Shown here piece by piece: positions 6,971-14,084 of a DNA stretch of 14,703 nucleotides. This DNA comes from an archaeon (GTDB taxonomy: Archaea > Iainarchaeota > Iainarchaeia > CSSED10-239): the NCBI GenBank assembly GCA_029563035.1, contig JAKQTP010000022.1:1-14703 (forward strand), read 5' to 3'. Within the stretch, counting starts at the first letter, position 1; each line of letters begins with the position of its first letter. The notes under the pieces were generated by a model. That model was not told the DNA's origin. It saw only the letters and a list, made by a program, of their open reading frames with translations, and ran no database searches. Position numbers and translations under genes: made by a program.

Positions 6971-8566
6971 ATGGATTTAAGAAAATGGCAAAGCCCTACA
7001 AAGGGCGTTAAAGACCCTGAAAAACAAAGATGGGCGGAAATTAAAGAAATAATGGACACACACCTTAATGGTATATGTCCTTTATTTATTTATATAAATC
7101 GCAGACCATTAGAGAGTCAAGAAACTTACGCAATAGATTATAGGGCAAATAACTTTGAGCCATTAACTATGTCAGCTTTTAAAACAGCCCTTTCAAGTAT
7201 TTCAGATATTTGCCAAAATTCCAATATTGTAATTTCTAAAAATCAAAGTTTAGACAAAACAGACTTAATAATAGATGGTCAACCTATTGAGCAATATATC
7301 CATACTAAATTAATTACAGAAAGAGAAAACGACCCAAATGCAGTAATTTTTGTAGTGCCACAAATTAGGGATATTGAGGGCGTTATTTTTGTAGATGCTA
7401 TTAATTTAGCATTAATTCCAAGTTCAGATATAGACTATATTAGCGAAAACAATATAAGGATTAAAATTGATTCAAAAATATTAGGAGTTAAAAACGGTCA
7501 GTATTATTTAGAAAGTAAGGATAAAAGCGGAAATATAATAGTAAACGACCTTATCTTTATAAGTGAAGATTTTAAGCCATTTATTAGGATTTCAAACAAT
7601 GTAGTAAAGGAGGGAAAATATCAAATTAGACTTCCTTATTTATTTGGTTCGGCATCTTGGGGAAATAAGTTTTATGGACAGGAAAGCGACTTTTCTATAA
7701 GCGCTACAAGATATACCTACATTAAAGAGATAAGAGCCAAAGAGCCATGTTCAGAACCTGGCGCAGTTATGATGGAAGGAAAGCATTGTTACGGTGATGG
7801 TTCGATTTGTAAGTCATGCCATGGTTTAGGATATGTTAAAGACGATTCACCATTAAGCACTATTTATGTTGACTATGACAAACTTACAAGCGATGGGAAT
7901 GCTATTCCACAATTTATAACATATACAGAGCCACCACAGGGAGCGATTACCCATAGCGAGCAAATTGCAAAAGGTTACTACGATGAGATGTTAAATAGCT
8001 TAGGTTTGATTAAACAAAATATGACTAATCAAAGCGGAATAAGCAAGTCATTTGACTGGATGCAAAAAATAAAAACGGTATCAGAAATATTAAACGATAA
8101 CTTAAGGGTATTAGGTGAAATTTATAATTCAGTTGAAAAAATAATAAATCCAAGATTAGAGCCTACCTCAAATGTTAAGCTAATTGGTGAAATTGCGGAT
8201 AATTCTATTACTGGACTTTTGGAGCGTTTGCAAATTGCAAAACAAGGACAATCACCGATGAATGTTATTTATAATTTAGTAGAGCACATAATATTAAAAA
8301 CTAATAATTCAGAATTTACAAAAAAATCTATTGAGGTCGCAAAAAAGTATGACATTTTATTTGGTTACGGTTCAGATGAATTGATTAAAGCAAAAGCACA
8401 GCTCGGGAGCGTTGTTGGAATTAAGGAAGTTGTAATACATAATACTATAATTGACGTACTAAATAGCTTTTTTGAAAACAATATTGATGCAACTATTGAA
8501 AATGCGGAAACATATTTAGACAACTATTATATAAAATATAGTACCTTAGAGCAAAATTTCATGTAG
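6971..8566 (+). CDS. Portal-like protein with a four-cysteine insertion
   Basis: A 531-residue protein starting at ATG 6971, six bases after the tube-like stop; an earlier ATG (6964) is in a dead frame. It is followed without a gap by the MuF-like gene, then scaffold and major capsid genes, so it occupies the portal position. The N-terminal 250 residues are mixed alpha/beta. Residues 260-284 hold C260, C273, C280 and C283 in the arrangement C-x12-C-x6-C-x2-C ending CKSCHGLGYV, which looks like a structural zinc ribbon of the DnaJ 'CxxCxGxG' kind. The C-terminal half (GAITHSEQIAKGYYDEML, then SGISKSFDWMQKIKTVSEIL) has long helices like portal stem and crown regions. Portals form the dodecameric DNA gate. 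Primary similarity to classical portals is weak, so the call rests on context plus recall of this Cys-bearing type in Bacteroidota phages. Confidence 0.6.
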   Translation: MDLRKWQSPTKGVKDPEKQRWAEIKEIMDTHLNGICPLFIYINRRPLESQETYAIDYRANNFEPLTMSAFKTALSSISDICQNSNIVISKNQSLDKTDLIIDGQPIEQYIHTKLITERENDPNAVIFVVPQIRDIEGVIFVDAINLALIPSSDIDYISENNIRIKIDSKILGVKNGQYYLESKDKSGNIIVNDLIFISEDFKPFIRISNNVVKEGKYQIRLPYLFGSASWGNKFYGQESDFSISATRYTYIKEIRAKEPCSEPGAVMMEGKHCYGDGSICKSCHGLGYVKDDSPLSTIYVDYDKLTSDGNAIPQFITYTEPPQGAITHSEQIAKGYYDEMLNSLGLIKQNMTNQSGISKSFDWMQKIKTVSEILNDNLRVLGEIYNSVEKIINPRLEPTSNVKLIGEIADNSITGLLERLQIAKQGQSPMNVIYNLVEHIILKTNNSEFTKKSIEVAKKYDILFGYGSDELIKAKAQLGSVVGIKEVVIHNTIIDVLNSFFENNIDATIENAETYLDNYYIKYSTLEQNFM

Positions 8567-9415
8567 ATGCAAACGCCATTTAACATTATAGACAAAGGTG
8601 ATAATGTTTTAAAATCCTTAGAAAAATTAGATTACAAGATTTATGTTAAAATAATTGAACTACTTTCTAAAAATGTGGATGGCGGTATTTTATATTTATC
8701 AAATGAAGATTTGGCAAATATTGAGGACATAATTAAAGGCGTTTTAAAAAATTCAGATTATGGGTTGTTTGCGCAAAACTATTATAATTTATTTGATTTA
8801 CTGGATAAATCAATAATTGCAGAACAAGCCAAAACCAACAATTTAAAAGTAAATGAATTAAATAAATTTTGGAAGGGTAGCGTTTCAAATATGGGGATAA
8901 GAGATAGGGTAAAATATGATTTTTTAGGGGAAGGATTTTCAAAGAATTTTATAAATGGAATTGCGGAGGTAGTAAGAGAGCAAGGATTTTTTAATCGAAC
9001 AATAAAGGAAGCATCAGAAATTTTACAAAAAAAGTTAGTTACTGAAAGTGCATTTAAAAAGTATGCTAATAATACTGCAAGGGATTTGTTAAGTCAATAC
9101 GATGGAGCGTTTAATGACGAAATAAAACAAAAATACGATTTTAAAAATATCAGATACATTGGAAGTTTGATTGAAACTTCAAGACCTTTTTGTAGTCATA
9201 TAATGGACACATATAATGGAAAATTAAGTATAGAACAAATGGAAAACGAATTGGACTTATTTTGTCCAAATGGAAAACCAAGTCAAGTTAAAATCGAGTT
9301 TAATGATGGTTTAGTTAAGAGAGGTAGTGGAATGATTGAGGGAACTAAAATAGAAAATATTTCCAAACTTCGGGGAGGTTATGGATGTAGGCATAGGCTT
9401 TTATATGTAAGATAA
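8567..9415 (+). CDS. Mu gpF-like minor head (head morphogenesis) protein
   Basis: A 282-residue protein whose ATG directly abuts the portal stop. The N-terminal half is helical. The C-terminal half carries the MuF signature: NTARDLLSQYDGAFNDEIKQ, then IRYIGSLIETSRPFCSHIMD (Cys 209), and the terminal RGGYGCRHRLLYVR with Cys 274 and His 276. The helix ending in 'R.FC..', a variable loop, then 'G..CRHR.' is characteristic of this family. A few copies bind the portal in the procapsid and may be ejected with DNA. Unlike many MuF proteins of prophages, it has no extra C-terminal toxin domain; the sequence stops right after the CRHR motif. Portal upstream and scaffold downstream are the expected neighbours. 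Confidence 0.8.
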   Translation: MQTPFNIIDKGDNVLKSLEKLDYKIYVKIIELLSKNVDGGILYLSNEDLANIEDIIKGVLKNSDYGLFAQNYYNLFDLLDKSIIAEQAKTNNLKVNELNKFWKGSVSNMGIRDRVKYDFLGEGFSKNFINGIAEVVREQGFFNRTIKEASEILQKKLVTESAFKKYANNTARDLLSQYDGAFNDEIKQKYDFKNIRYIGSLIETSRPFCSHIMDTYNGKLSIEQMENELDLFCPNGKPSQVKIEFNDGLVKRGSGMIEGTKIENISKLRGGYGCRHRLLYVR

Positions 9416-9469
9416 ATTTTTTTTCATAATAATTTTTATAATAATTTACTCAATTTTGATAAAAAAAAC

Positions 9470-9766
9470 ATGGCATTAATAAAATTGTATCCAAAAAAAG
9501 CCAATATGGGCGGTGAATTAGCTAGTCAAGGTTGGTTAGTTCCTGAAAAATTAGTACCTATTTATTTAAAGAATGGATTTGAAAGGGAAATTTCAATAGA
9601 AAACACGCAAGCAGTTAGCGAATTATTCCAAATGACAAAAACAGCACAAGAGCAATTGATATTAAAATCAAGTGCAATTGATGAAGAAAGGGAAAAATTA
9701 AGGATTGAGCGTGAGGAATTTGAAAAAGAAAAAAGCAAACGAACCAAAAAAGTAGACCAAATATAG
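9470..9766 (+). CDS. Small virion-region protein with C-terminal coiled coil
   Basis: A 98-residue protein starting MALIKLYPKKANMGGELASQ; the ATG follows an A8 tract typical of start sites in this window. The N-terminal 40 residues look like a small folded unit (GWLVPEKLVPIYLKNGFE). The rest is one long charged helix (EEREKLRIEREEFEKEKSKR). The scaffold gene starts one base after its stop. Together the two may act as scaffold and co-scaffold, but I do not recognise the family. The preceding 54 bases (9416-9469) are T-rich with an imperfect repeat of ATAATAATTT and show no clear promoter or terminator. Confidence 0.6.
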   Translation: MALIKLYPKKANMGGELASQGWLVPEKLVPIYLKNGFEREISIENTQAVSELFQMTKTAQEQLILKSSAIDEEREKLRIEREEFEKEKSKRTKKVDQI

Positions 9767-9767
9767 T

Positions 9768-10559
9768 ATGGAATCACCAAATGAAAAATTAGTAAACTTT
9801 GTCAAGTCATTGGGATTTGATGAAGACGAAATAAAAGCGATTAATGAAAGCGAAAATGAAGACGCATTCGTTCCTTTTGTTTCAAAAATAAAAGAAAACT
9901 ATAAAAGCCAAATTTTAAGCGACCAAAGTGTATTGGATGAAATTTCAAAGCCACATAAAGACGCTATTTTTGGAAAAATAAAACAGTTGTCTAAAATGGT
10001 TAGAAAGGAATATGGTTTAGATATTCCCGAAAGCGAATTGGAAAAAATGCCTTTTGAGGATTTACTAAAAAAAGCACGTGAAAAAGATAAGGCAAATATC
10101 CAAGTGAATGAAAGTGAAATTTCTAAAAAGCAATTTGAACTTTTAGAGGAATTGGAGGAGCTTAAAAATTCAATCCCTGAAAGAGAAAAGCAAATAATTG
10201 CTCAATATGAAGAGCGATTAAATGAAAGCTCGGCAAAGGAGGGATTTTCAAAAGTGATTGAATCAGACCCGTTGGCAACCAAAGAAAACGTATCTTTTTT
10301 AACTGATACAATTTATAAATTGGTAAAATCGGAGGGTAGAAAATTAATAGTAGATGAAAAAAAGATAGTCCACTATGTAGATTCTAACAATATGCCGATT
10401 AGAGATGAGAAAGGAAATGTTATAACGCCCAAAAAATTAGTAAGTAACTTTTTAACTATGGTTAATGGTTCTACTTATTCACAAAGCGGAACGACAACGA
10501 CAACAATACCAAAAACAAACGACTTATTAGCAATGATGGGTAGTGGGTTTGCAAGATAG
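9768..10559 (+). CDS. Putative capsid scaffolding protein
   Basis: A 263-residue acidic helical protein immediately upstream of the major capsid gene, the usual scaffold position. The N-terminus (NEKLVNFVKSLGFDEDEIKA) is a helical bundle. Residues about 100-150 are a Glu/Lys coiled coil (LLEELEELKNSIPEREKQII). The C-terminal third holds a small domain (YKLVKSEGRKLIVDEKKIVH) and a Thr-rich linker (SGTTTTTIPKTN) before the end LLAMMGSGFAR. A coiled-coil core plus a short C-terminal segment that contacts the capsid shell is typical of minor structural GP20-like scaffolds. No protease Ser/His/Asp motif is seen, so self-cleavage is not predicted from this gene. Confidence 0.6.
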   Translation: MESPNEKLVNFVKSLGFDEDEIKAINESENEDAFVPFVSKIKENYKSQILSDQSVLDEISKPHKDAIFGKIKQLSKMVRKEYGLDIPESELEKMPFEDLLKKAREKDKANIQVNESEISKKQFELLEELEELKNSIPEREKQIIAQYEERLNESSAKEGFSKVIESDPLATKENVSFLTDTIYKLVKSEGRKLIVDEKKIVHYVDSNNMPIRDEKGNVITPKKLVSNFLTMVNGSTYSQSGTTTTTIPKTNDLLAMMGSGFAR

Positions 10560-10595
10560 TGGAGTGTTACCATATAAATAACATAGTGACTGGCG

Positions 10596-10621
10596 AGTTT
10601 TAACGCATATTGTTTAAAACT
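10596..10621 (+). promoter_or_regulatory. Hairpin in the leader of the major capsid gene
   Basis: AGTTTTAA (10596-10603) pairs perfectly with TTAAAACT (10614-10621) across a 10-base loop, ending 15 bases before the capsid ATG. The 77-base gap (10560-10636) is the longest in the head operon and holds no ORF. There is no T-run after the stem, so it is not a standard terminator. It may stabilise or process the capsid mRNA. No TAnnTTTG promoter is visible in the gap. Confidence 0.3.
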
Positions 10622-10636
10622 TAAAATTATAAAAAA

Positions 10637-11725
10637 ATGAGTACTATTGCTACCGTATATAACAGCGTAAATGATAGCTGTTGCGCTAAAGTTATTATCG
10701 CTATTGATAAAATGAATAGCCAAACAAATGTTTTGCAACCAACAGGTTTATTGAATGCTTTAAAATCAACTGAAAATACAGCAGGTTTTAAATTAGAATT
10801 AGACCCAAATAAAGATAGACCAACTTCGGGAAGTTTCAGAAAGGTTTACACAAAAGACGTAGCACCAAGTTGCAACGAAACGAGCGTTGCAGATGATGTG
10901 TGTAGCGTTCCGACGTTCACGCCTGACAACGTTGCAAGCCTTTATAAATTTGTTGAACACACCGTTGACATTCCTATTAAAAGGGAAATTACAATGGATT
11001 TAGCAGAATTTCAAAAGTTTTGCATTTCGCCTGACGAATATTTGGCTGACAAATTAATGTCAATGCGTAGTGGAGTTTGGCAGGAAATTAACAAAAATAT
11101 AAGCGGTCGTGTATTAGCTTATATGGGCGCATATTATGGACAAGTTACGCCAGCTAATTCAGTAAGTGCCCCAAAACAAATAAACCTTTTCAATGACCCT
11201 ACCCTTGGATATAGCGGTTTTGGTTTAATCAAAGATGAATACGCAAAATTAGGCTATATTGAAAATCCTATTATTGTTGGCGGTTCTTTGGTAAGTAATG
11301 CATTGAATGCAAATGCAAACGGAAACGGTTTCAATCAATCGGGCTACGCTCCTACATTCTTACCAAATGGTTTTGTAGATTACCAAATTGATAGCGAAAT
11401 TGCAGACGGTGCGAATCACTTGTTTACATGGGCACCACGTTCATTACAATTTGTTTCGACAACTGAAATTACTGACGCAATGATTAAAAATAGCGTTATT
11501 AATTCACGTGAGCGAAATAGGGTGACTTCACCTTTTGGTGATGGAATGGTTTGGGATTATTTCTATGACGTTGACCCGACTGGATGTTTAATGAAAATTA
11601 GATTCCAAACATGGTATGACGTTATCGCTCCCGTACCTTATGATAACGTTTGTGCTAAAAAACCAATTTTGCACTTCCTTACAGGATGTACTCCAAATGC
11701 ATGTCCTGACAGTTCAGTTGAATAA
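10637..11725 (+). CDS. Major capsid protein (HK97-fold, inferred)
   Basis: A 362-residue protein with ATG 10637 behind an A7 tract. Features include a charged N-terminal arm with CC at residues 15-16, a VEHTVDIPIKREITMDLAEF segment followed by a long helix, a SRERNRVTSPFGDGMVWDYF segment, and a final strand with MKIRFQTWYDVIAPVPYDN. Position after scaffold and before neck genes, plus the size, are right for a capsid subunit of a siphovirus. The gene looks distinctly richer in G+C than its neighbours (for example 10895-10935), as expected for a very highly expressed phage gene with selected codons. Next gene starts on its stop (TAATG). The capsid role is well supported by context; the HK97 fold is inferred, not seen. 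Confidence 0.75.
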   Translation: MSTIATVYNSVNDSCCAKVIIAIDKMNSQTNVLQPTGLLNALKSTENTAGFKLELDPNKDRPTSGSFRKVYTKDVAPSCNETSVADDVCSVPTFTPDNVASLYKFVEHTVDIPIKREITMDLAEFQKFCISPDEYLADKLMSMRSGVWQEINKNISGRVLAYMGAYYGQVTPANSVSAPKQINLFNDPTLGYSGFGLIKDEYAKLGYIENPIIVGGSLVSNALNANANGNGFNQSGYAPTFLPNGFVDYQIDSEIADGANHLFTWAPRSLQFVSTTEITDAMIKNSVINSRERNRVTSPFGDGMVWDYFYDVDPTGCLMKIRFQTWYDVIAPVPYDNVCAKKPILHFLTGCTPNACPDSSVE

Positions 11726-12603
11726 TGATACTAACTGAAAAATATTGTTATAGTTCTATCGGGGTAAGGGGTTTATGCGAAAGCTATACCTCTTATCTCG
11801 ATGACTATGGCATTAGTCTAAATAAGGCGTCAAAAATTGCGGATAGTTCAAAGATAACTGGTAAGCAATTAATAGATGACAGCGTTAAGATGGCATGGAA
11901 AGCGGTTTTGTCTGATATAGCAATTGCAGGGTTTAAATTCAAAGGCATAACGGAGGTTATAAATTCAAAATACAATAACGGAATAGCGAATGTTTTTAGT
12001 TTTTCAATTAGTAGAAATTGCGATTTTGAAGCTATTGTTTTACAAAAAGTAAAAATAAATATTCTAACTATTGCGGATATAAGTTTTGATATTGTAGCAG
12101 ATGGAGATGTAATTTATAATAGCAGTCAATTAGGGGTGAGTGGACAAATTACCTTTGATTTTGAAAAACAAGCCTTAGATTATGATACGGTTGAATTAGT
12201 TATAACGACATCAGGAAATTTAGAAAGTACTGATAATAATACGCCATTCTTAATGAATGCTTATTTAATTTGTGATGAGCGGATTTTATTTTGCAATTAT
12301 TTGGATATTTTAGAAGATGCGGTTAAAATTAAAGCAAGTGCAATTATCTTAAATAATACAATTTTTAATGATAGGTATAATGATTTAATTTTATATAAAT
12401 CGAGTGAAGTTGCTATAAGAGTAAGCCAATTAGACAGTAGTTTAAACCTTTTAAATGGAGATAATAAGATTAACCAAAAAGGATTATATCAGTTAGAAAT
12501 TGACAAATTAAGCATAAAGTTAAAAGGCATTTTAGATAAGTATAAATGTTCATGTTGTTTTGAATGTCAGTCTAATTATAAAACTTTAATTTCGTTACCT
12601 TAA
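11725..12603 (+). CDS. Head- or neck-associated protein, unknown family
   Basis: A 292-residue protein whose ATG overlaps the capsid stop (TAATG). The N-terminal 70 residues are helical (YTSYLDDYGISLNKASKIAD, then GKQLIDDSVKMAWKAVLSDI) and look like a head-tail connector helix bundle. Residues about 75-210 are beta-rich, like a jelly roll (SFSISRNCDFEAIVLQKVKI, then VSGQITFDFEKQALDYDTVE). The C-terminus ends in a Cys cluster, CSCCFEC. A connector with an added decoration domain is one reading; a capsid-binding decoration protein is another. There is no recognised family name. Virion location is inferred from its place between the capsid and connector genes. Confidence 0.5.
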   Translation: MILTEKYCYSSIGVRGLCESYTSYLDDYGISLNKASKIADSSKITGKQLIDDSVKMAWKAVLSDIAIAGFKFKGITEVINSKYNNGIANVFSFSISRNCDFEAIVLQKVKINILTIADISFDIVADGDVIYNSSQLGVSGQITFDFEKQALDYDTVELVITTSGNLESTDNNTPFLMNAYLICDERILFCNYLDILEDAVKIKASAIILNNTIFNDRYNDLILYKSSEVAIRVSQLDSSLNLLNGDNKINQKGLYQLEIDKLSIKLKGILDKYKCSCCFECQSNYKTLISLP

Positions 12604-12613
12604 ATTATAAATT

Positions 12614-12775
12614 ATGGGTTGTTCAGCATGTGGCGCAAAAAATACAAATACAACGGTAAGGGTTTCCGCAAGGGTATTAGACCCAAAAGAAAGTAAAGCC
12701 TTAGAAATTTTAATGACTGCAAAAATTACTAACGATGTTCGAGGACAAAATAAATCGAATAATCCAAGCAATTGA
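12614..12775 (+). CDS. Tiny Cys-bearing protein (53 residues)
   Basis: The ATG at 12614 follows the previous stop by 10 bases. The product begins MGCSACGAKNTNTTVRVSAR and ends TNDVRGQNKSNNPSN. The N-terminal CSAC suggests a metal-binding knuckle, although only two Cys are present, so metal binding would require a dimer or a partner. Its last 41 bases overlap the connector gene starting at 12735 in another frame, a longer overlap than elsewhere here. Small 'MGC..C' proteins are common beside capsid genes in Bacteroidota phages, as far as I recall, but have no established role. It fills an otherwise empty gap and has a good start context. Confidence 0.5.
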   Translation: MGCSACGAKNTNTTVRVSARVLDPKESKALEILMTAKITNDVRGQNKSNNPSN

Positions 12776-13139
12776 TGACTTGTATTTGATAAGTTCGACT
12801 ATTGCAATAGCTGAAATTAATGCAGAAATGCAAACAAGGATTTTTAATGAGGGTAAGGATAAGCGTGAAAATTCAATAGGCAAATATTCAGATAAGCACA
12901 AAGAGTTTAGAGAATCAAAAGGACTTCAAACGTCTATTGTAGATTTAACGATAACGACCGATTTAAGGCAGTCCATCGAATTAGAACAGCAAAAAATAGT
13001 ATTTAAAAACGAATATGGAAAAAAGGTTAGTAAGGGTAATGAACGAATATTTAAGAAGCGAATATTTGCACCCAGCGAAACAGAAAGCCAAATATGGATT
13101 GATGTGTTAAATGAGGAAATAAAGAAATTAATAGCATGA
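12735..13139 (+). CDS. HK97 gp10-like neck / tail-completion protein
   Basis: A 134-residue basic protein. It begins with a helix (INRIIQAIDDLYLISSTIAI), continues with MQTRIFNEGKDKRENSIGKY, then SKGLQTSIVDLTITTDLRQS, and ends with strands (KIVFKNEYGKKVSKGNERIF) and a helix. 'RIF..G.D..G..IG.YS', then 'G.QTS.VDL..T..L..SI', is the pattern of Bacteroidota phage head-closure/tail-completion proteins related to HK97 gp10. They bridge the connector and the tail tube. Its start lies inside the preceding tiny gene and its stop overlaps the next ATG (ATGA). Position in the neck cluster agrees. Family assignment is by pattern recall. Confidence 0.6.
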   Translation: MFEDKINRIIQAIDDLYLISSTIAIAEINAEMQTRIFNEGKDKRENSIGKYSDKHKEFRESKGLQTSIVDLTITTDLRQSIELEQQKIVFKNEYGKKVSKGNERIFKKRIFAPSETESQIWIDVLNEEIKKLIA

Positions 13140-13501
13140 TAGATTTTTTTGAAAATGTTAATGGAGTTTTAGTAAATAAAGAGGAAAAAGCATTCAATCC
13201 TGAATGTGATATTGCTATTATTAAAGGCATTTCAAATTATAGTCTTATCAAAAAAATAGGATGCATTCCTTTGTACGATGTAACTGAAAATTACAGGGCG
13301 TTATATACAAAATTAAATACTGATTTATTTGATTTTATACAAGGAATGAAAGGTCAAATATCGTCAATTGATGAGGATTTTGACAAAGTAATGAAATCGG
13401 AAAAATTGGATAAAGGATTAGGAAATGTGCGTATTTATAAGATTAATTTCACCGTAAATTTAAGAAAAAGTGGAGCAGTGTGTGAGCCTTGTGAGTGCTA
13501 A
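13136..13501 (+). CDS. Putative tail-terminator-position protein, unknown family
   Basis: A 121-residue protein coupled to the gp10-like gene by an ATGA overlap. It has alternating strands and helices: CDIAIIKGISNYSLIKKIGC, then YTKLNTDLFDFIQGMKGQIS, then VRIYKINFTVNLRKSG. It ends in the Cys motif CEPCEC. In many siphoviruses the gene after the gp10-like connector encodes the tail terminator, and the alpha/beta makeup and size agree, but there is no diagnostic motif. The terminal CEPCEC recalls the Cys-rich ends of other proteins here. Confidence 0.45.
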   Translation: MIDFFENVNGVLVNKEEKAFNPECDIAIIKGISNYSLIKKIGCIPLYDVTENYRALYTKLNTDLFDFIQGMKGQISSIDEDFDKVMKSEKLDKGLGNVRIYKINFTVNLRKSGAVCEPCEC

Positions 13502-13781
13502 CTATATTTATATTGTTATTTGCCTTAGTGCGTATTTGTCGTATATGCTTTATGATTTTATGCAAAAGGAAATGATATTTAATTTCTACTTTGATTTTTT
13601 GGATAGGTTGCCTAATTTTATAGCTAAACCAATGGGTAAATGTTTAAAATGTTTTCATGTTTGGGTTAATATATTTATTTATTTAGGATATGTTTTAAAT
13701 GGAGGTAGTTTTAATTTTCTTTTTTTCATAATTGGACTATCAATTTCTTACCATATCTTGTTGAAAAATTGGTATAGTTAG
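13491..13781 (+). CDS. Small membrane protein with a GKCLKC motif
   Basis: The frame opens at GTG 13470, but GTG 13491 (product MSANYIYIVICLSAYL, 96 residues) overlaps the previous gene by only 11 bases and is preferred. Three hydrophobic segments are visible (IYIVICLSAYLSYMLYDF; VWVNIFIYLGYVL; FLFFIIGLSISYHILL), separated by FDRLP-like and KPMGKCLKCFHVW loops. 'P.GKC..C...W' before a membrane helix is typical of small phage membrane proteins of the DUF1360-like kind, whose role is unknown. Holin-like activity is possible, but no endolysin is near. The next gene starts right after its stop. Confidence 0.55.
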   Translation: MSANYIYIVICLSAYLSYMLYDFMQKEMIFNFYFDFLDRLPNFIAKPMGKCLKCFHVWVNIFIYLGYVLNGGSFNFLFFIIGLSISYHILLKNWYS

Positions 13782-14084
13782 GTGGAATGTTGCACAAATA
13801 CATATAATTTAAGATGCTTTAATCATTGCAATGAAATTATTTTTCAAGATGCACCAGCAACTGAAGTTTTGACATTGGTATTTTTTGGAGCGAATCACAT
13901 AATAAAAAAGGCATTTAATGCAATTATTAACGAGCCTATAATCATAAATTTAGATGGGTTAAATGAAAACTATACTTACGATTTACAAATTTTTGACAAC
14001 ACAAATACGATAATAAATTTTACAATAGATGGGCAAGTTTATGACTGCTTTAAATTAAAAACAAAGATATATAATGAGATTTAA
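13782..14084 (+). CDS. Small Cys-rich beta protein, unknown function
   Basis: A 100-residue protein with a GTG start abutting the membrane-protein stop. The N-terminus MECCTNTYNLRCFNHC holds four Cys in 16 residues. The rest is alternating strands (EVLTLVFFGANHIIKKAFN, then NYTYDLQIFDNTNTIINF), suggesting a small jelly-roll or Ig-like domain. Proteins opening 'MEC..NT..L.CF..C..I', with a beta sandwich, recur in Bacteroidota phage virion operons, as far as I recall, and could be capsid or tail decoration. The last 11 bases overlap the secreted gene that follows. Confidence 0.5.
   Translation: MECCTNTYNLRCFNHCNEIIFQDAPATEVLTLVFFGANHIIKKAFNAIINEPIIINLDGLNENYTYDLQIFDNTNTIINFTIDGQVYDCFKLKTKIYNEI

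Noticed and set aside
8567..9415. C-terminal toxin or ADP-ribosyltransferase fused to the MuF protein
   Set aside because: The protein ends directly after the CRHR motif; no extra domain is present.
9416..9469. T-rich gap after the MuF gene as a terminator or promoter
   Set aside because: There is a T9 run but no stem before it, and no TAnnTTTG element; the operon appears to continue.
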